This document shows positions 40,346 through 48,961 of a stretch of DNA of 64,000 nucleotides, piece after piece. Within the stretch, counting starts at the first letter, position 1. Every line of letters starts with the position of its first letter. A program made the translations under genes and the position numbers. Below the pieces are notes generated by a model. That model was not told the DNA's origin. It did not search any database and saw nothing but the letters and a program-made list of their open reading frames with translations. Origin of the DNA: Planococcus koreensis (GTDB taxonomy: Bacteria; Bacillota; Bacilli; Bacillales_A; Planococcaceae); the NCBI RefSeq assembly GCF_004761975.1, contig NZ_RQII01000042.1, forward strand, positions 58,321-122,320, given 5' to 3'.

Positions 40346-41557
40346 ATGAATGCGAAAGAAGATAGCTTGGAAATCGACTTGCTGCACCAGACAGATACAA
40401 TCATCGAGTTTAAATGGACCCATACCGGCGACACATGCAAAGTGAAAAGAGATGCCGAAACCATCTACACGGGCACGGGAAATTCTTTTCAGGACACCGG
40501 CTTGGAGCCGGGGGAACTTTACACATACACAATCGAACGGCTCGATGCTGCTGGAACCGCCAAAGAACGGATTAAAATGCGGACTTCTACCGAAAATCGC
40601 TCTGAGGACTGCAACAACCTCCTCGAGCGGGCCGCAGTTACCGCCATTGTTTCCAAAGCAAAAATTTCATTGGCCTGGAGCGCTATCGAAGGGCTTCAGG
40701 AATTCGAAATTTATCGGGATGGGGAATTGATTGGCACTGTCGAAAAAAGCCAATTCTCCGATTACAGTGCTTCGAAAGACATTGGGCACACGTATCAAGT
40801 AAACGCCAAACGCCCTCTTGAAAAATCGGAATCCACATTCAGCGGCGAAAAATCGCTGGCTGCCCGCGTTTTCGGCTTGCTCAATATTAAGTCTTCGCAA
40901 GAGGAAGCAGCTATGGAAAAGTTCGGAATAACCTTTGAGTTAACTTCTGCCGACTATCTCTTATCAGGTTCACCGACAACCGATGTGGAAGACCAGAACC
41001 TGAAATGGGATTTCCGCTATAGCACCTTTTTGCCAGATGATTATTTGCTAAACCCCAACCTCCTGTCATTCAACCGCTATTTTTCAGGCGACGATCGGGG
41101 ATTTGATGCCGACTCTTCCCATTACCGGACGCAAGTGAATTTCAACATCGACTTGAAAGAAAGCGACGTTGCGCTCAAATTCACGAAAGATGTCGGCATC
41201 AGCATCGCCTATGATTGGCGCAAGAAATTCCGGAAAGCAGATGTGGCTTCTGCTGAGGATGTCTATTTGGAGACAGTGGAAGAAGACGAACGCAACGTCA
41301 CATTGCAATTGCACCATAGTGTCGGCAACCCGCTGACTCCATCCCCCAATATTGACTATGACGTTGCGGCAAGGTTTTACCGCGATGGCCATTACGACAT
41401 TGCCGGGATGCACGATCAGGCGCCGAACCACGAAGTTTATCTGCGCAATAGCGGCGATAGCAACTGGAAGGAAATTCATCAGGCGGAAAGCAAAGGCCTT
41501 GCATGGATGTCCGACACTATTGCCAGCCAGTATTGGCGCATATTGAATTTTCATTGA
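40346..41557 (+). CDS. FN3-like protein with C-terminal DUF3238-like region
   Basis: A 403-residue protein with no signal peptide. Two fibronectin type III-like modules seem to occupy residues about 8-85 and 95-170 (IEFKWTHTGDTCKVKRDAETIYTG; ISLAWSAIEGLQEFEIYRDGELIGT). The C-terminal region (about 195-400), ending in YDVAARFYRDGHYDIAGMHDQAPNHEVYLRNSGDSNWKEIHQ, resembles DUF3238. Cytoplasmic location with an adhesive-type fold is unusual. AAAGGAGC precedes the ATG. Divergent from the GAF-STAS gene; function unknown. Confidence 0.75.
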   Translation: MNAKEDSLEIDLLHQTDTIIEFKWTHTGDTCKVKRDAETIYTGTGNSFQDTGLEPGELYTYTIERLDAAGTAKERIKMRTSTENRSEDCNNLLERAAVTAIVSKAKISLAWSAIEGLQEFEIYRDGELIGTVEKSQFSDYSASKDIGHTYQVNAKRPLEKSESTFSGEKSLAARVFGLLNIKSSQEEAAMEKFGITFELTSADYLLSGSPTTDVEDQNLKWDFRYSTFLPDDYLLNPNLLSFNRYFSGDDRGFDADSSHYRTQVNFNIDLKESDVALKFTKDVGISIAYDWRKKFRKADVASAEDVYLETVEEDERNVTLQLHHSVGNPLTPSPNIDYDVAARFYRDGHYDIAGMHDQAPNHEVYLRNSGDSNWKEIHQAESKGLAWMSDTIASQYWRILNFH

Positions 41558-41580
41558 ACCTAATTGTATATGGCATAAAA

Positions 41581-41613
41581 AAAGAGCCGAAGCGCAATGC
41601 GCCTCGGCTCTTT
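41581..41613. terminator. Bidirectional terminator
   Basis: AAAGAGCCG..GCGC/GCGC..CGGCTCTTT stem with a short internal mismatch. Confidence 0.9.
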
Positions 41614-41614
41614 G

Positions 41615-42013
41615 TCATTTATCCAAGAATCGTTTGCGGATATGCGGCGGCGGCAGCATGCAGCTGTCAAGCTTGCCGAATACTTTATAACGGTTTTTGG
41701 CAATCACATCGTACGCTGCGTCTCCAATGAAACGCGGGAACGGCTTCAAGTAATAAGCGAGTTTCCACAGGCCCGTCAAATGATTGGAAATCATTAATGC
41801 GCCTTCCGATTTCACATAAGCCTGTCCGTCTTTAATGAGCACCAAGCTATCTACATCAGCTGGTACTTCATGCTTTCTGCTCAGCTCTTTGCCGATATCG
41901 CTCTGCAATGAGGCGAATTGATAATAGCCTGCAGGATCATGATTTATGATGAATTGAACGCTGGAGTCGCAGAAATTGCAATCTCCATCGAATAAAATAA
42001 TCGCATGTTCCAT
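41615..42013 (-). CDS. DCC-family thiol-disulfide oxidoreductase-like protein (DUF393, YuxK-like)
   Basis: About 132 residues. ILFDGDCNFCDSSVQFII near the N-terminus contains the D-x-x-C-x-x-C motif that names the DCC family, thioredoxin-like but of unknown partner. The rest (YQFASLQSDIGKELSR, GDAAYDVIAKNRYKVFGK) fits family length. ATG 42013 follows GAAGGAGG. Single gene. Confidence 0.9.
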   Translation of the reverse strand: MEHAIILFDGDCNFCDSSVQFIINHDPAGYYQFASLQSDIGKELSRKHEVPADVDSLVLIKDGQAYVKSEGALMISNHLTGLWKLAYYLKPFPRFIGDAAYDVIAKNRYKVFGKLDSCMLPPPHIRKRFLDK

Positions 42014-42116
42014 TATTTTTCCTCCTTCATTAAAAACCCACATACATGGCCGGAACGTTTTTTCCGATTCCAGCCTATATAGCTATTAAATAACCTCTTT
42101 TGCCCCTGCTCAAACA

Positions 42117-42467
42117 CTATTCCCTTGCCACAGTCCCTTGATTGAAGAATAGTCTCCAGCCTGACGCCCTCTTTTTCCAGACCGAACTGCGCAGTGTTTC
42201 TCGCCCACTCCGTTCGTTGACAATCTTATACGTCGTCAACACTGCCTCCGGTCCGAGCTCATGCAGCTGGAAATCGGAGATTGTCAATGGATCCATAGAC
42301 AATGCATGGTCACCCTCGATATCGGCCCGGTAGATCATGTATCCGGAACTGCCGATTTCAAAAAATTCTTCATCCAGCACCGCCCCGATTTTCTCTTTGG
42401 AACTTCGCACTTCAGGCTTCAGGTGGCTGCATTCAAGACGGTAAATCTGCTGTTTTAATTCTTCCAT
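42117..42467 (-). CDS. SnoaL/DUF4440-like small protein
   Basis: A 116-residue cone-fold protein. LKPEVRSSKEKIGAVLDEEFFEIGSSG and TTYKIVNE..SVWKKRASGWRLFFNQGT are the beginning and end of the DUF4440 pattern found in general stress and toxin-immunity-like proteins. No catalytic residue can be named. An AAGGGAGTG site precedes the ATG. Single gene. Confidence 0.8.
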   Translation of the reverse strand: MEELKQQIYRLECSHLKPEVRSSKEKIGAVLDEEFFEIGSSGYMIYRADIEGDHALSMDPLTISDFQLHELGPEAVLTTYKIVNERSGRETLRSSVWKKRASGWRLFFNQGTVARE

Positions 42468-42544
42468 TTGGACACTCCCTTTAACGGCATTTCCTTAACT
42501 TTAGGCAACTGCCTGCCGCCAGTCAAGAAGACGCTAAAAAGAAC

Positions 42545-42568
42545 ATCCCCGCTTCTGCAAGCGGGGAT
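42545..42568 (-). terminator. Terminator of the YteA-like gene
   Basis: Perfect 10-bp stem ATCCCCGCTT/AAGCGGGGAT on the gene's 3' side. Confidence 0.75.
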
Positions 42569-42572
42569 CGGT

Positions 42573-43109
42573 TTATTGTTTTTTCTCGTCGTCGTAGAAT
42601 TCGTCCATGTGCTTGCCCGGCTGGTCTTGCGGGCCGTCGGAAGAACCGAAATCTTCAACATCCTCGAAGCTGTCATCGTAATCGCGCAGCCGGCTGTCGT
42701 CTTTTTTTGCTGGCCGGGAAGTTGAACTGCCTATTGCATCTTCTTCTGGCGGCCGTGTCGTCATATCCAAATTATGCTGGGCATGGTCGATGCACGTCAA
42801 TGCCGTCGGCAAAGCTTCAAGCCGCTCAAACGGAATGTCCTTTCCGCATACAGCGCATTTTCCGTAAGTACCTGTTTGTATTGCAGCAAGTGCGTCGTAT
42901 GTTTCGTCCAGTTCTTCTTGCTTGAACTGATTGATCGCCATTCCGCGTTCCTGGTCGAACAAGTCCGTTGCATTGTCTGCCGGGTGGTTATCGTAATTGG
43001 AAAGCTCGGTGCGCTCGAATTCTTCTTTATGTTCGATGCGCCCCTCAAGTTTATTTTTTTGTTCTATCAATATGGCCTGCATTTGTTTTAACTGTTCGTC
43101 TGTCATCAT
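42573..43109 (-). CDS. TraR/DksA-type zinc-finger protein, YteA-like
   Basis: A 178-residue protein. The N-terminal helices (LKQMQAILIEQKNKLEGRI, SNYDNHPADNATDLFDQERGMAI) form the DksA-like coiled coil. The finger reads YGKCAVCGKDIPFERLEALPTALTCIDH, with Cys-x2-Cys and then Cys-x2-His, so the last Cys of the classic C4 finger is replaced. A long acidic tail follows. YteA proteins of Bacillus have this form and are thought to touch RNA polymerase, but no clear function is known. Single gene with a terminator. Confidence 0.88.
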   Translation of the reverse strand: MMTDEQLKQMQAILIEQKNKLEGRIEHKEEFERTELSNYDNHPADNATDLFDQERGMAINQFKQEELDETYDALAAIQTGTYGKCAVCGKDIPFERLEALPTALTCIDHAQHNLDMTTRPPEEDAIGSSTSRPAKKDDSRLRDYDDSFEDVEDFGSSDGPQDQPGKHMDEFYDDEKKQ

Positions 43110-43225
43110 TATTCCTCCTCAAAAAGCTGCTTGTTCTGTATATTGCCTTTTTCAGCAAAATCAAACCTGGCGGAGGTTTTCGCACCGACAATTCATGATT
43201 TCAAGCTGCCGGCTGAAAAATGGAT

Positions 43226-43254
43226 TTGACAGCATTCTGAAAGTCTTTTACTAT
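43226..43254 (+). promoter_or_regulatory. Promoter of the preQ1 riboswitch-queF transcript
   Basis: TTGACA (43226-43231), 17-bp spacer, TACTAT (43249-43254). The gap 43110-43225 upstream holds nothing else recognised. Confidence 0.82.
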
Positions 43255-43289
43255 GAGTGAAGCTATTGAAAATTCATAAGCCGGCAACG

Positions 43290-43331
43290 GGAGAGGTTCA
43301 TAGCATTTCACCCTCTATAAAAAACTATGGA
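43290..43331 (+). ncRNA. preQ1-I riboswitch
   Basis: AGAGGTTC-TAGC...ACCCTCTATAAAAAACTA-GG pattern of the class I aptamer, a 5-bp stem AGAGG/CCTCT, loop with the conserved A-rich tail that folds back as an H-type pseudoknot. It senses pre-queuosine1 and would switch off queF when queuosine precursors are plentiful. Confidence 0.92.
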
Positions 43332-43342
43332 TCGACGAATTC

Positions 43343-43370
43343 AGCCGTCTACAGACGCAACCGGCTTTTT
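43343..43370 (+). terminator. Expression-platform terminator of the preQ1 riboswitch
   Basis: AGCCG (43343-43347) pairs with CGGCT (43362-43366), followed by T5. A competing GCCGG lies at 43280-43284 before the aptamer. Confidence 0.55.
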
Positions 43371-43429
43371 CTTGTTCCTTATTTTATAGGCCTCTCTCAA
43401 GCCCACACACTTGAAGGAGGCCTTTTCAC

Positions 43430-43924
43430 ATGGCAGGACGCAACGAAGAGACATTGGATCACCTAGCACTTCTCGGCAATCAAAACACGAAATACAAATT
43501 CGAGTATGACCCGAACATCCTTGAAGCAATCGATAATCTGCATACCCGCGATTATTTCGTGAAATTCAATTGCCCGGAATTCACATCGCTATGCCCACAG
43601 ACCGGACAGCCTGATTTTGCGACCATTTACTTGAGCTTTATCCCTGATAAAAAATTGGTGGAGAGCAAATCGCTGAAACTGTATTTATTCAGCTTCCGCA
43701 ACCATGGCGACTTCCATGAAGATGTCGTCAACATCATCATGAACGACTTGATCAAACTGCTCGATCCACGCTATATTGAAGTTTGGGGCAAGTTCACACC
43801 GCGCGGCGGCTTGTCGATCGATCCTTATACGAATTACGGAAAACCGGGAACGAAATACGAAGAAATGGCTTCCTACCGCATGATGAACCACGACATGAAT
43901 CCGGAAACAATCACCAATAGATAA
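43430..43924 (+). CDS. queF: 7-cyano-7-deazaguanine (preQ0) reductase
   Basis: A 164-residue T-fold enzyme that reduces the nitrile of preQ0 to preQ1 with NADPH in queuosine synthesis. The catalytic Cys55 and Asp62 are in [16 protein letters not shown], and the family QueF motif [21 protein letters not shown] follows. The short form, as in Bacillus, is unimodular. AAGGAGG precedes the ATG. The preQ1 riboswitch upstream gives feedback control. Other que genes are not adjacent. Confidence 0.96.
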   Translation: MAGRNEETLDHLALLGNQNTKYKFEYDPNILEAIDNLHTRDYFVKFNCPEFTSLCPQTGQPDFATIYLSFIPDKKLVESKSLKLYLFSFRNHGDFHEDVVNIIMNDLIKLLDPRYIEVWGKFTPRGGLSIDPYTNYGKPGTKYEEMASYRMMNHDMNPETITNR

Positions 43925-43925
43925 T

Positions 43926-43962
43926 AAAAATCGCCAGCATGGGCTCCATGCTGGCGATTTTT
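43926..43962. terminator. Bidirectional terminator
   Basis: Perfect 17-bp stem with 3-base loop, A and T tracts on both sides. Confidence 0.94.
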
Positions 43963-43999
43963 TGTGTATATATCCAATTAAAGGTTACTCCGCTTTTCA

Positions 44000-44842
44000 T
44001 CAAATTTTTTGTGGAGTCTTTTTTGCCGGCTTTTTGGTGCCGACTTTTGCAGGCACCAAGAGAAAGTCAGCCACAATCGGCAAATGATCCGATACATCGG
44101 TATGCATGATCGCGCTTTGAATCACTTCAAGCTGGGAACAAGAGAAAATATAATCGATTCGCGTCGCCGGTTTAAAGATTTCCCCGGTTTCTTCATTTGT
44201 ATAAGGGGCGGGATACGTATACGCATCCCCTCTCTTCATCTTCAAAAAAGCGTCCGAATAATGGCTGTGAAGTTTTTGGATATGGGGATGCTGCGGCGGC
44301 GCATTAAAATCGCCAAGTACAATGCGCGGCAATTGGCGCCTGCCCGAAATATTCAGCAACTCCCCAATATTGACTTTAAGTTCTTCTTCTTTTAAAGCGA
44401 GGTGCGTATTAAAGACATGGATATGCTTGCCTTTCACTTCCACGACCGCTTCCAGGATTCCGCGCTGCTCGTTTGTGCCAAAATCACTTTTGACAGGTGT
44501 CAGGGAATGATTTTCCGCGTATTTGATCGGGTATTTGCTAAGAATGGCATTGCCGTATTGGCGGCGCGGCTGGTCGGCGGCTGCCGGTTCGATGTCCAAG
44601 TTTGCTCCGAATGCAGCATGCATCCCAAGCCTTTCGCTGAGCCAGTCCACTTGGTCCATAAACGAACTGCGGTCCGAGAAGAACCGGTCCACTTCCTGCA
44701 ATCCAATAACGTGGGCGCATGAGTCTTCTATGACCGAAGCTGTTTTTTCCAAATCCACAATGCCGTCCATACCCAAGCCATGAGCAATATTGAAGGACAT
44801 GACTTTCACCGAAATATTCGCTTCCATTCTTCCTGCGTGCAT
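44000..44842 (-). CDS. Endonuclease/exonuclease/phosphatase-family hydrolase
   Basis: About 280 residues of the EEP fold. Active-site parts are VMSFNIAHG, IGLQEVD, NTHLALK, IVLGDFNAPP and the His in VSDHLPIVADF. Members cleave phosphodiesters in DNA, RNA or lipids; the substrate is not evident. No signal peptide is seen, so it acts inside the cell. The start is ATG 44842 after AAAGGAG. A longer frame upstream to 45292 is a shadow over the adjacent MerR gene. Confidence 0.88.
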   Translation of the reverse strand: MHAGRMEANISVKVMSFNIAHGLGMDGIVDLEKTASVIEDSCAHVIGLQEVDRFFSDRSSFMDQVDWLSERLGMHAAFGANLDIEPAAADQPRRQYGNAILSKYPIKYAENHSLTPVKSDFGTNEQRGILEAVVEVKGKHIHVFNTHLALKEEELKVNIGELLNISGRRQLPRIVLGDFNAPPQHPHIQKLHSHYSDAFLKMKRGDAYTYPAPYTNEETGEIFKPATRIDYIFSCSQLEVIQSAIMHTDVSDHLPIVADFLLVPAKVGTKKPAKKTPQKI

Positions 44843-44959
44843 ACAAACATCTCCTTTAGAATCAGGCAATTCACCGGCAAGCACCCGAGTTAAAGTTATT
44901 GTAGCAGGTGATTGTTGCGTATTAATATCGCACATGTTAAGGATTGTAAAGAAAGTGTA

Positions 44960-44995
44960 AAAGGCAGCTCCGGGAAAAACCGGAACTGCCTTTTG
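44960..44995 (-). terminator. Terminator of the Mta-like regulator gene
   Basis: AAAAGGCAG..CCGG/CCGG..CTGCCTTTT stem; the T tract is short. Confidence 0.7.
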
Positions 44996-45002
44996 CGTTT
45001 GG

Positions 45003-45767
45003 TTATTGGTGAAATCCGACGTATACATGAATGGCATCGCGCAGAAATTTGGCTGCTCCCGAGCGGACCTTCTCGTAATAGGCTGAAAAACGCGGATCAT
45101 CGACGTACATCTGCGCAAGTCCGGCATGTGCTTCTTTGCTGTAAGAGGGCCAAGTGAAGTCCAGCCATTCTTTATGCAATGCAGCCGCTTCTTGCGCTGC
45201 TGGCCCTGAAGCATTGCCTGCTTCCATGGCTTCCTCGAGTTTGGCCAGCAGCCTCTTTTCCGTCGCCATGAATTCTTCGTACTGCGCCTCACTCATATTG
45301 AACATTTTGGCATTCGACTGGTCAACGATATCATCGCCGTAAGCCTCCCGCACTTCCTTGCCGTAGCGCTGCTCATTGTCCTCAATCAGTTCTTTCTTGA
45401 AGCCTTCGAATTTTTCGCTGTCGCTCATGCTAATCGTCCCTTCCTTTGCGGATATTGTCCCCTCCACAGTATGGATCAGGCGGTCGAGCTGCGCGCGCCG
45501 CTCAAGGAGCTGGCAGCGGTGCGCCTGCAAAGCTGCGGTCCCATCGAATGACGGATTGTTGACGATTTCTTTGATGCTTCCGAGATCCATCCCGAGTGCA
45601 CGGTAAAAAAGGATTTGCTGAAGCTTATCCACTTCCCTGCCGCCATAGATCCGGTAGCCCGCGGAGTTTTTCCGCGCAGGCTCAAGCAATCCGATTTCAT
45701 CGTAATACCGCAATGTCCTCGTACTGACACCCGCTATATGCGCAAGTTTTTGGATTGTGTACTCCAT
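45003..45767 (-). CDS. mta: MerR-family regulator with TipAS antibiotic-recognition domain (Mta-like)
   Basis: About 254 residues. The N-terminal MerR DNA-binding domain is YTIQKLAHIAGVSTRTLRYYDEIGLLEPARKNSAGYRIYG (residues 2-41). After a helix comes the TipAS domain (about 130-254: EQRYGKEVREAYGDD, WPSYSKEAHAGLAQMYVDDPRFSAYYEKV), which in TipA binds thiopeptides. B. subtilis Mta activates multidrug pumps. Its own promoter has the MerR-type 19-bp spacer with a dyad, so it is likely self-activated. bmrA lies just upstream on the same strand with 62 bp between. ATG 45767 follows AGGAGG. Confidence 0.9.
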   Translation of the reverse strand: MEYTIQKLAHIAGVSTRTLRYYDEIGLLEPARKNSAGYRIYGGREVDKLQQILFYRALGMDLGSIKEIVNNPSFDGTAALQAHRCQLLERRAQLDRLIHTVEGTISAKEGTISMSDSEKFEGFKKELIEDNEQRYGKEVREAYGDDIVDQSNAKMFNMSEAQYEEFMATEKRLLAKLEEAMEAGNASGPAAQEAAALHKEWLDFTWPSYSKEAHAGLAQMYVDDPRFSAYYEKVRSGAAKFLRDAIHVYVGFHQ

Positions 45768-45789
45768 CTGCCCACCTCCTGATGGATCA

Positions 45790-45820
45790 ACTTTACACCT
45801 TGACGCAACGGCAAGGTCAA
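45790..45820 (-). promoter_or_regulatory. MerR-type promoter of mta with 19-bp spacer and dyad
   Basis: Minus strand TTGACC (45820-45815), a 19-bp spacer and TAAAGT (45795-45790). The dyad ACCTTG-9-CAAGGT (45797-45817) fills the spacer, the hallmark of promoters activated by MerR proteins through DNA distortion. Confidence 0.82.
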
Positions 45821-45829
45821 GCCGCAAGT

Positions 45830-47569
45830 TCAAGTTAATTGCTGTTCTGCAAATTCTTTATAGAGCGCATGCGATGCAGCCAATTCCTCGTGTGTGCCCG
45901 TTCCGGTAACACGCCCTTTTTCAATAAAGACAATCTTGTCAGCGTCGACAATCGTCGACAATCGATGGGCAATGACAAATGTCGTGCGCCCTTCCATCAA
46001 ACGGCTGAGCGCTTGCTGGACAATGCCTTCTGACTGGCTGTCAAGGCTCGCTGTAGCTTCATCCATCATGAGGATTTTAGGATCCCGTAAAAAGGCGCGC
46101 GCGATGGCGACCCGTTGGCGCTGGCCGCCTGATAATTTAACCCCTCTTTCGCCGACTTCTGTGTCGAGTCCATCCGGGAATTCCATGATAAAGCCTTCCG
46201 CATAAGCCATGCGGGAAACACGCCATAACTCTTCATCAGGAATCTTTTCCGCTTCAGGCAGGCCGTAAGTCAGGTTCGCCCTTATCGTGCCACCCATCAT
46301 GGCGCTTTCCTGCGAAACGTAGCCGATTTGGCTGCGCCACGATGCCAGCGAAATGCTGCTGATTCCAACACCGCCGATGGTGATTTCACCGGCAGCCGGT
46401 TCATAATAGCGTTCAAGCAAACTGAACACCGTCGTTTTGCCGCCTCCGCTTGGCCCTGCAAAAGCGATCATCTCGCCCGGCTGCGCTTCAAAAGAAATAT
46501 CCGCGAGCACCGCTTCTCCTGTTTCATAAGAAAAACTGATGTTTTCGGCACGCAAGGTTTTTCCGGCGATGTCCATATTGCTGCCTTCCTGCGCTTCTTC
46601 TAGCGGCACTTCCAAGATGCCGATGATGCGTTCTGTCGCACCTTTCGCTTTTTGCAATTCCGTAAAGAACCGCGCGAACGTCGCAAGCGGCACAATGATT
46701 TGGAACAAATACAGCAGGAACGCGACAAGCGATCCCGTCGACATGGACCCTTCTGCTACACGGATTCCGCCGTAGCCCAAAATCATGACAATGACCAGCA
46801 TGACTGCCAAGTACATGAGCGGCGCAATCCATGCATATATTTTCGCTTCTTTCATGCCGATTGCGTACAAGGCGGCAATCCCCTGCAAGCCTCTCTTTTC
46901 TTCAACTTGTTCAGCGGTCGATGATTTCATTAACCGGATTTCACTTAAAGTTTGCTGGACATGGCCGGTGAATTGCGCCGTTTCATCTTGCAGGCTGCGT
47001 GAAATCTTCGCCATGCGCCGGCCAAGTGGAATCATGATCGCCACTGTCATCGGCACTGATACCATCATCAATAACGTCATTTTCCAGTCCAGTACGGCTA
47101 AGATAACGACTGCGCCGATAATGGAAATGATGCCCGTGACAAATTGCGGAAAATGGTCGGTAATCAGATTTCGCACAATGCCGGTATCATTGACCACACG
47201 GCTCACTGTCTCGCCGCTCGATTGCTGGTCAAAATAGCTGACGCGCAAACGGATCAAATGGACCCACATGCGCTCCCGCAATCCGGCAACGATGCGCTGG
47301 CCCACTTTGCTCAATAAATAAATCGAGACGCCGTTAATAATGGCCTGCAGGATAAATGCCGCCCCGATGCCGATCATCAGCGGCACACTCAGTGAATCGA
47401 GCGAGAAACCGTCCACCAAATCTCTGGTCAATAACGGTACGGCCAAGCCGACCAGCGTCGTCACCAAACTGGCGGCCAGCCCAAACGCCAACGCCCCTTT
47501 CGGAATCTTCAGCGACAGCAACAAGGATAAAAACGGCTTTAAGCCGATTGTTTTCTCTTTTTCTTTCAT
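45830..47569 (-). CDS. bmrA: ABC multidrug half-transporter, BmrA-like
   Basis: About 579 residues. The membrane domain (about 20-310) has six helices; the ATPase domain has Walker A GPSGGGKTT, Q-loop YVSQES, signature LSGGQRQR, Walker B ILMMDEATASLD and the switch His in IAHRLST. It works as a homodimer exporter like B. subtilis BmrA, and long stretches such as AYGGIR..LVAFLLYLFQI and the nucleotide-binding half read closely alike. ATG 47569 follows TGGAG; the previous in-frame TTG has no site. The Mta-type regulator gene is directly downstream. Confidence 0.93.
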   Translation of the reverse strand: MKEKEKTIGLKPFLSLLLSLKIPKGALAFGLAASLVTTLVGLAVPLLTRDLVDGFSLDSLSVPLMIGIGAAFILQAIINGVSIYLLSKVGQRIVAGLRERMWVHLIRLRVSYFDQQSSGETVSRVVNDTGIVRNLITDHFPQFVTGIISIIGAVVILAVLDWKMTLLMMVSVPMTVAIMIPLGRRMAKISRSLQDETAQFTGHVQQTLSEIRLMKSSTAEQVEEKRGLQGIAALYAIGMKEAKIYAWIAPLMYLAVMLVIVMILGYGGIRVAEGSMSTGSLVAFLLYLFQIIVPLATFARFFTELQKAKGATERIIGILEVPLEEAQEGSNMDIAGKTLRAENISFSYETGEAVLADISFEAQPGEMIAFAGPSGGGKTTVFSLLERYYEPAAGEITIGGVGISSISLASWRSQIGYVSQESAMMGGTIRANLTYGLPEAEKIPDEELWRVSRMAYAEGFIMEFPDGLDTEVGERGVKLSGGQRQRVAIARAFLRDPKILMMDEATASLDSQSEGIVQQALSRLMEGRTTFVIAHRLSTIVDADKIVFIEKGRVTGTGTHEELAASHALYKEFAEQQLT

Positions 47570-47617
47570 CAATTAAAACTCCATTCCATCCTTTTAATCC
47601 TCACTAATTCTTCCTTA

Positions 47618-48829
47618 TTAAGCAACTGTGATTTTCCGGTCTTTCGGCAACGCCATTCCCGCCAAGCCCATAATCGGCAAAAAGGACACAACGACCATCG
47701 TTTCATAAATCCCGATGGCATCCATCAAGACGCCAATCGCTACGCCGCCGATCGCTCCCATGCCGAAAGCCAGTCCGACCGTCAGCCCAGACATTGTCCC
47801 GATCTTGCTGGGCACCAATTCTTGCGCGTAAACGACTGTTACCGAGAAGCTCAGCATAATGAAAAACCCGATAAATGCCAGCAGCACAACAACGAACCCT
47901 ACCGATACATAAGGCAAAACAAGTGCAAGCGGGATCGGCACTAACAGCGATAAGACAATGACATTCTTGCGCCCGATACGGTCCGCCAATGGCCCTCCAA
48001 AAAAGGTCCCTGCCGCTCCCAATGCCAGGAACAGAAATATGTAAAGTTGGCCCTTCTGAATCGTCAATCCGTATTCTTCTATCAAATGGAAAATATAAAA
48101 GCTTGTGATGTTTGTGACATAGAACGAACGCGCGAAAATGATGATAAGCAGTAGCGCCAATGCAACGCCAACCTGCTTTTTTGACAGCTCTGGCAATGAC
48201 GACAACAGCGCTTTCCTGCCATTGCCTGCCCGTTGACGCGCCAGTTCCGCTTTGTACCATATCGAAATGCGCGACAGAATGAAAATCCCGAGCGCCGCCA
48301 CAAAAAGGAACAACGCCGCTCCTTGCTGGCCAAGCGGTACCAGGATAAATGCACTGATTAACGGTGCCAGCGCCTGCCCCGAGTTGCCGCCTACCTGGTA
48401 AATCGATTGCGACAAGCCGCGGCGATGCCCCGCCGCCATGAACGACACGCGGGATCCTTCCGGGTGAAACACTGCAGACCCTAAGCCGAGGAACATCACG
48501 GACACCACAATCATCCAATATTCCGGCGCGAACGCCAGCCCCGCCATGCCCAGGAACGAACTTGCCATACCGAACGGCAGCGCGAAAGGCATCGGTTTTT
48601 TATCGCTGATAAACCCGACGACCGGCTGCAGCACGGACGCGACCATATTGAGCGCAAACGCAATCAGCCCAAGCTGCGTGAAGGTCAGGCCAAGGTCCGC
48701 CTCCAGAATCGGAAACATCGCCGGAATGACCGCCTGCAGCGAATCATTTAAAAGATGGCACGCCCCCATCGCGAACATGACAGGGTATACCGGATTCCCC
48801 ATCACGGGGGATGTCGCTATTTTAGCCAT
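47618..48829 (-). CDS. MFS transporter, fosmidomycin-resistance (Fsr)-like
   Basis: A 403-residue MFS protein with twelve hydrophobic helices. The N-terminal YPVMFAMGACHLLNDSLQAVIPAMFPILEADLGL is characteristic of the Fsr subfamily, and GPLADRIGRKN is the inter-helix motif in the second half. Fsr pumps export fosmidomycin and related compounds in E. coli; the natural substrate here is unknown. AGGAGG precedes the ATG. It lies upstream of bmrA on the same strand, 49 bp from its start, so the two export genes may share transcription. Confidence 0.9.
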   Translation of the reverse strand: MAKIATSPVMGNPVYPVMFAMGACHLLNDSLQAVIPAMFPILEADLGLTFTQLGLIAFALNMVASVLQPVVGFISDKKPMPFALPFGMASSFLGMAGLAFAPEYWMIVVSVMFLGLGSAVFHPEGSRVSFMAAGHRRGLSQSIYQVGGNSGQALAPLISAFILVPLGQQGAALFLFVAALGIFILSRISIWYKAELARQRAGNGRKALLSSLPELSKKQVGVALALLLIIIFARSFYVTNITSFYIFHLIEEYGLTIQKGQLYIFLFLALGAAGTFFGGPLADRIGRKNVIVLSLLVPIPLALVLPYVSVGFVVVLLAFIGFFIMLSFSVTVVYAQELVPSKIGTMSGLTVGLAFGMGAIGGVAIGVLMDAIGIYETMVVVSFLPIMGLAGMALPKDRKITVA

Positions 48830-48927
48830 CAGCCTGCCTCCTCTCCGAAATCCTAATCACTTCCATTATAGAATATTTCCCCGCCCCAAGACATTTCCAG
48901 CAATGGGCTTTCTTGACTCAATCGAAA

Positions 48928-48961
48928 AAAACACCCGCAGACTCGTGTCTGCAGGTGTTTT
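48928..48961. terminator. Terminator of the DUF3817 gene
   Basis: A 15-bp stem with one mismatch and A/T-rich ends, read on the minus strand from the DUF3817 gene and with symmetry on the other side. Confidence 0.85.

Noticed and set aside
44843..45292. N-terminal extension of the EEP hydrolase frame
   Set aside because: It covers the end of the Mta-like gene in another frame; a good AAAGGAG site supports the start at 44842.
47703..48518. A 271-codon minus-strand frame inside the MFS gene
   Set aside because: Same strand but another frame, with Cys/Arg/His-rich composition and no domain; the MFS frame is convincing throughout.
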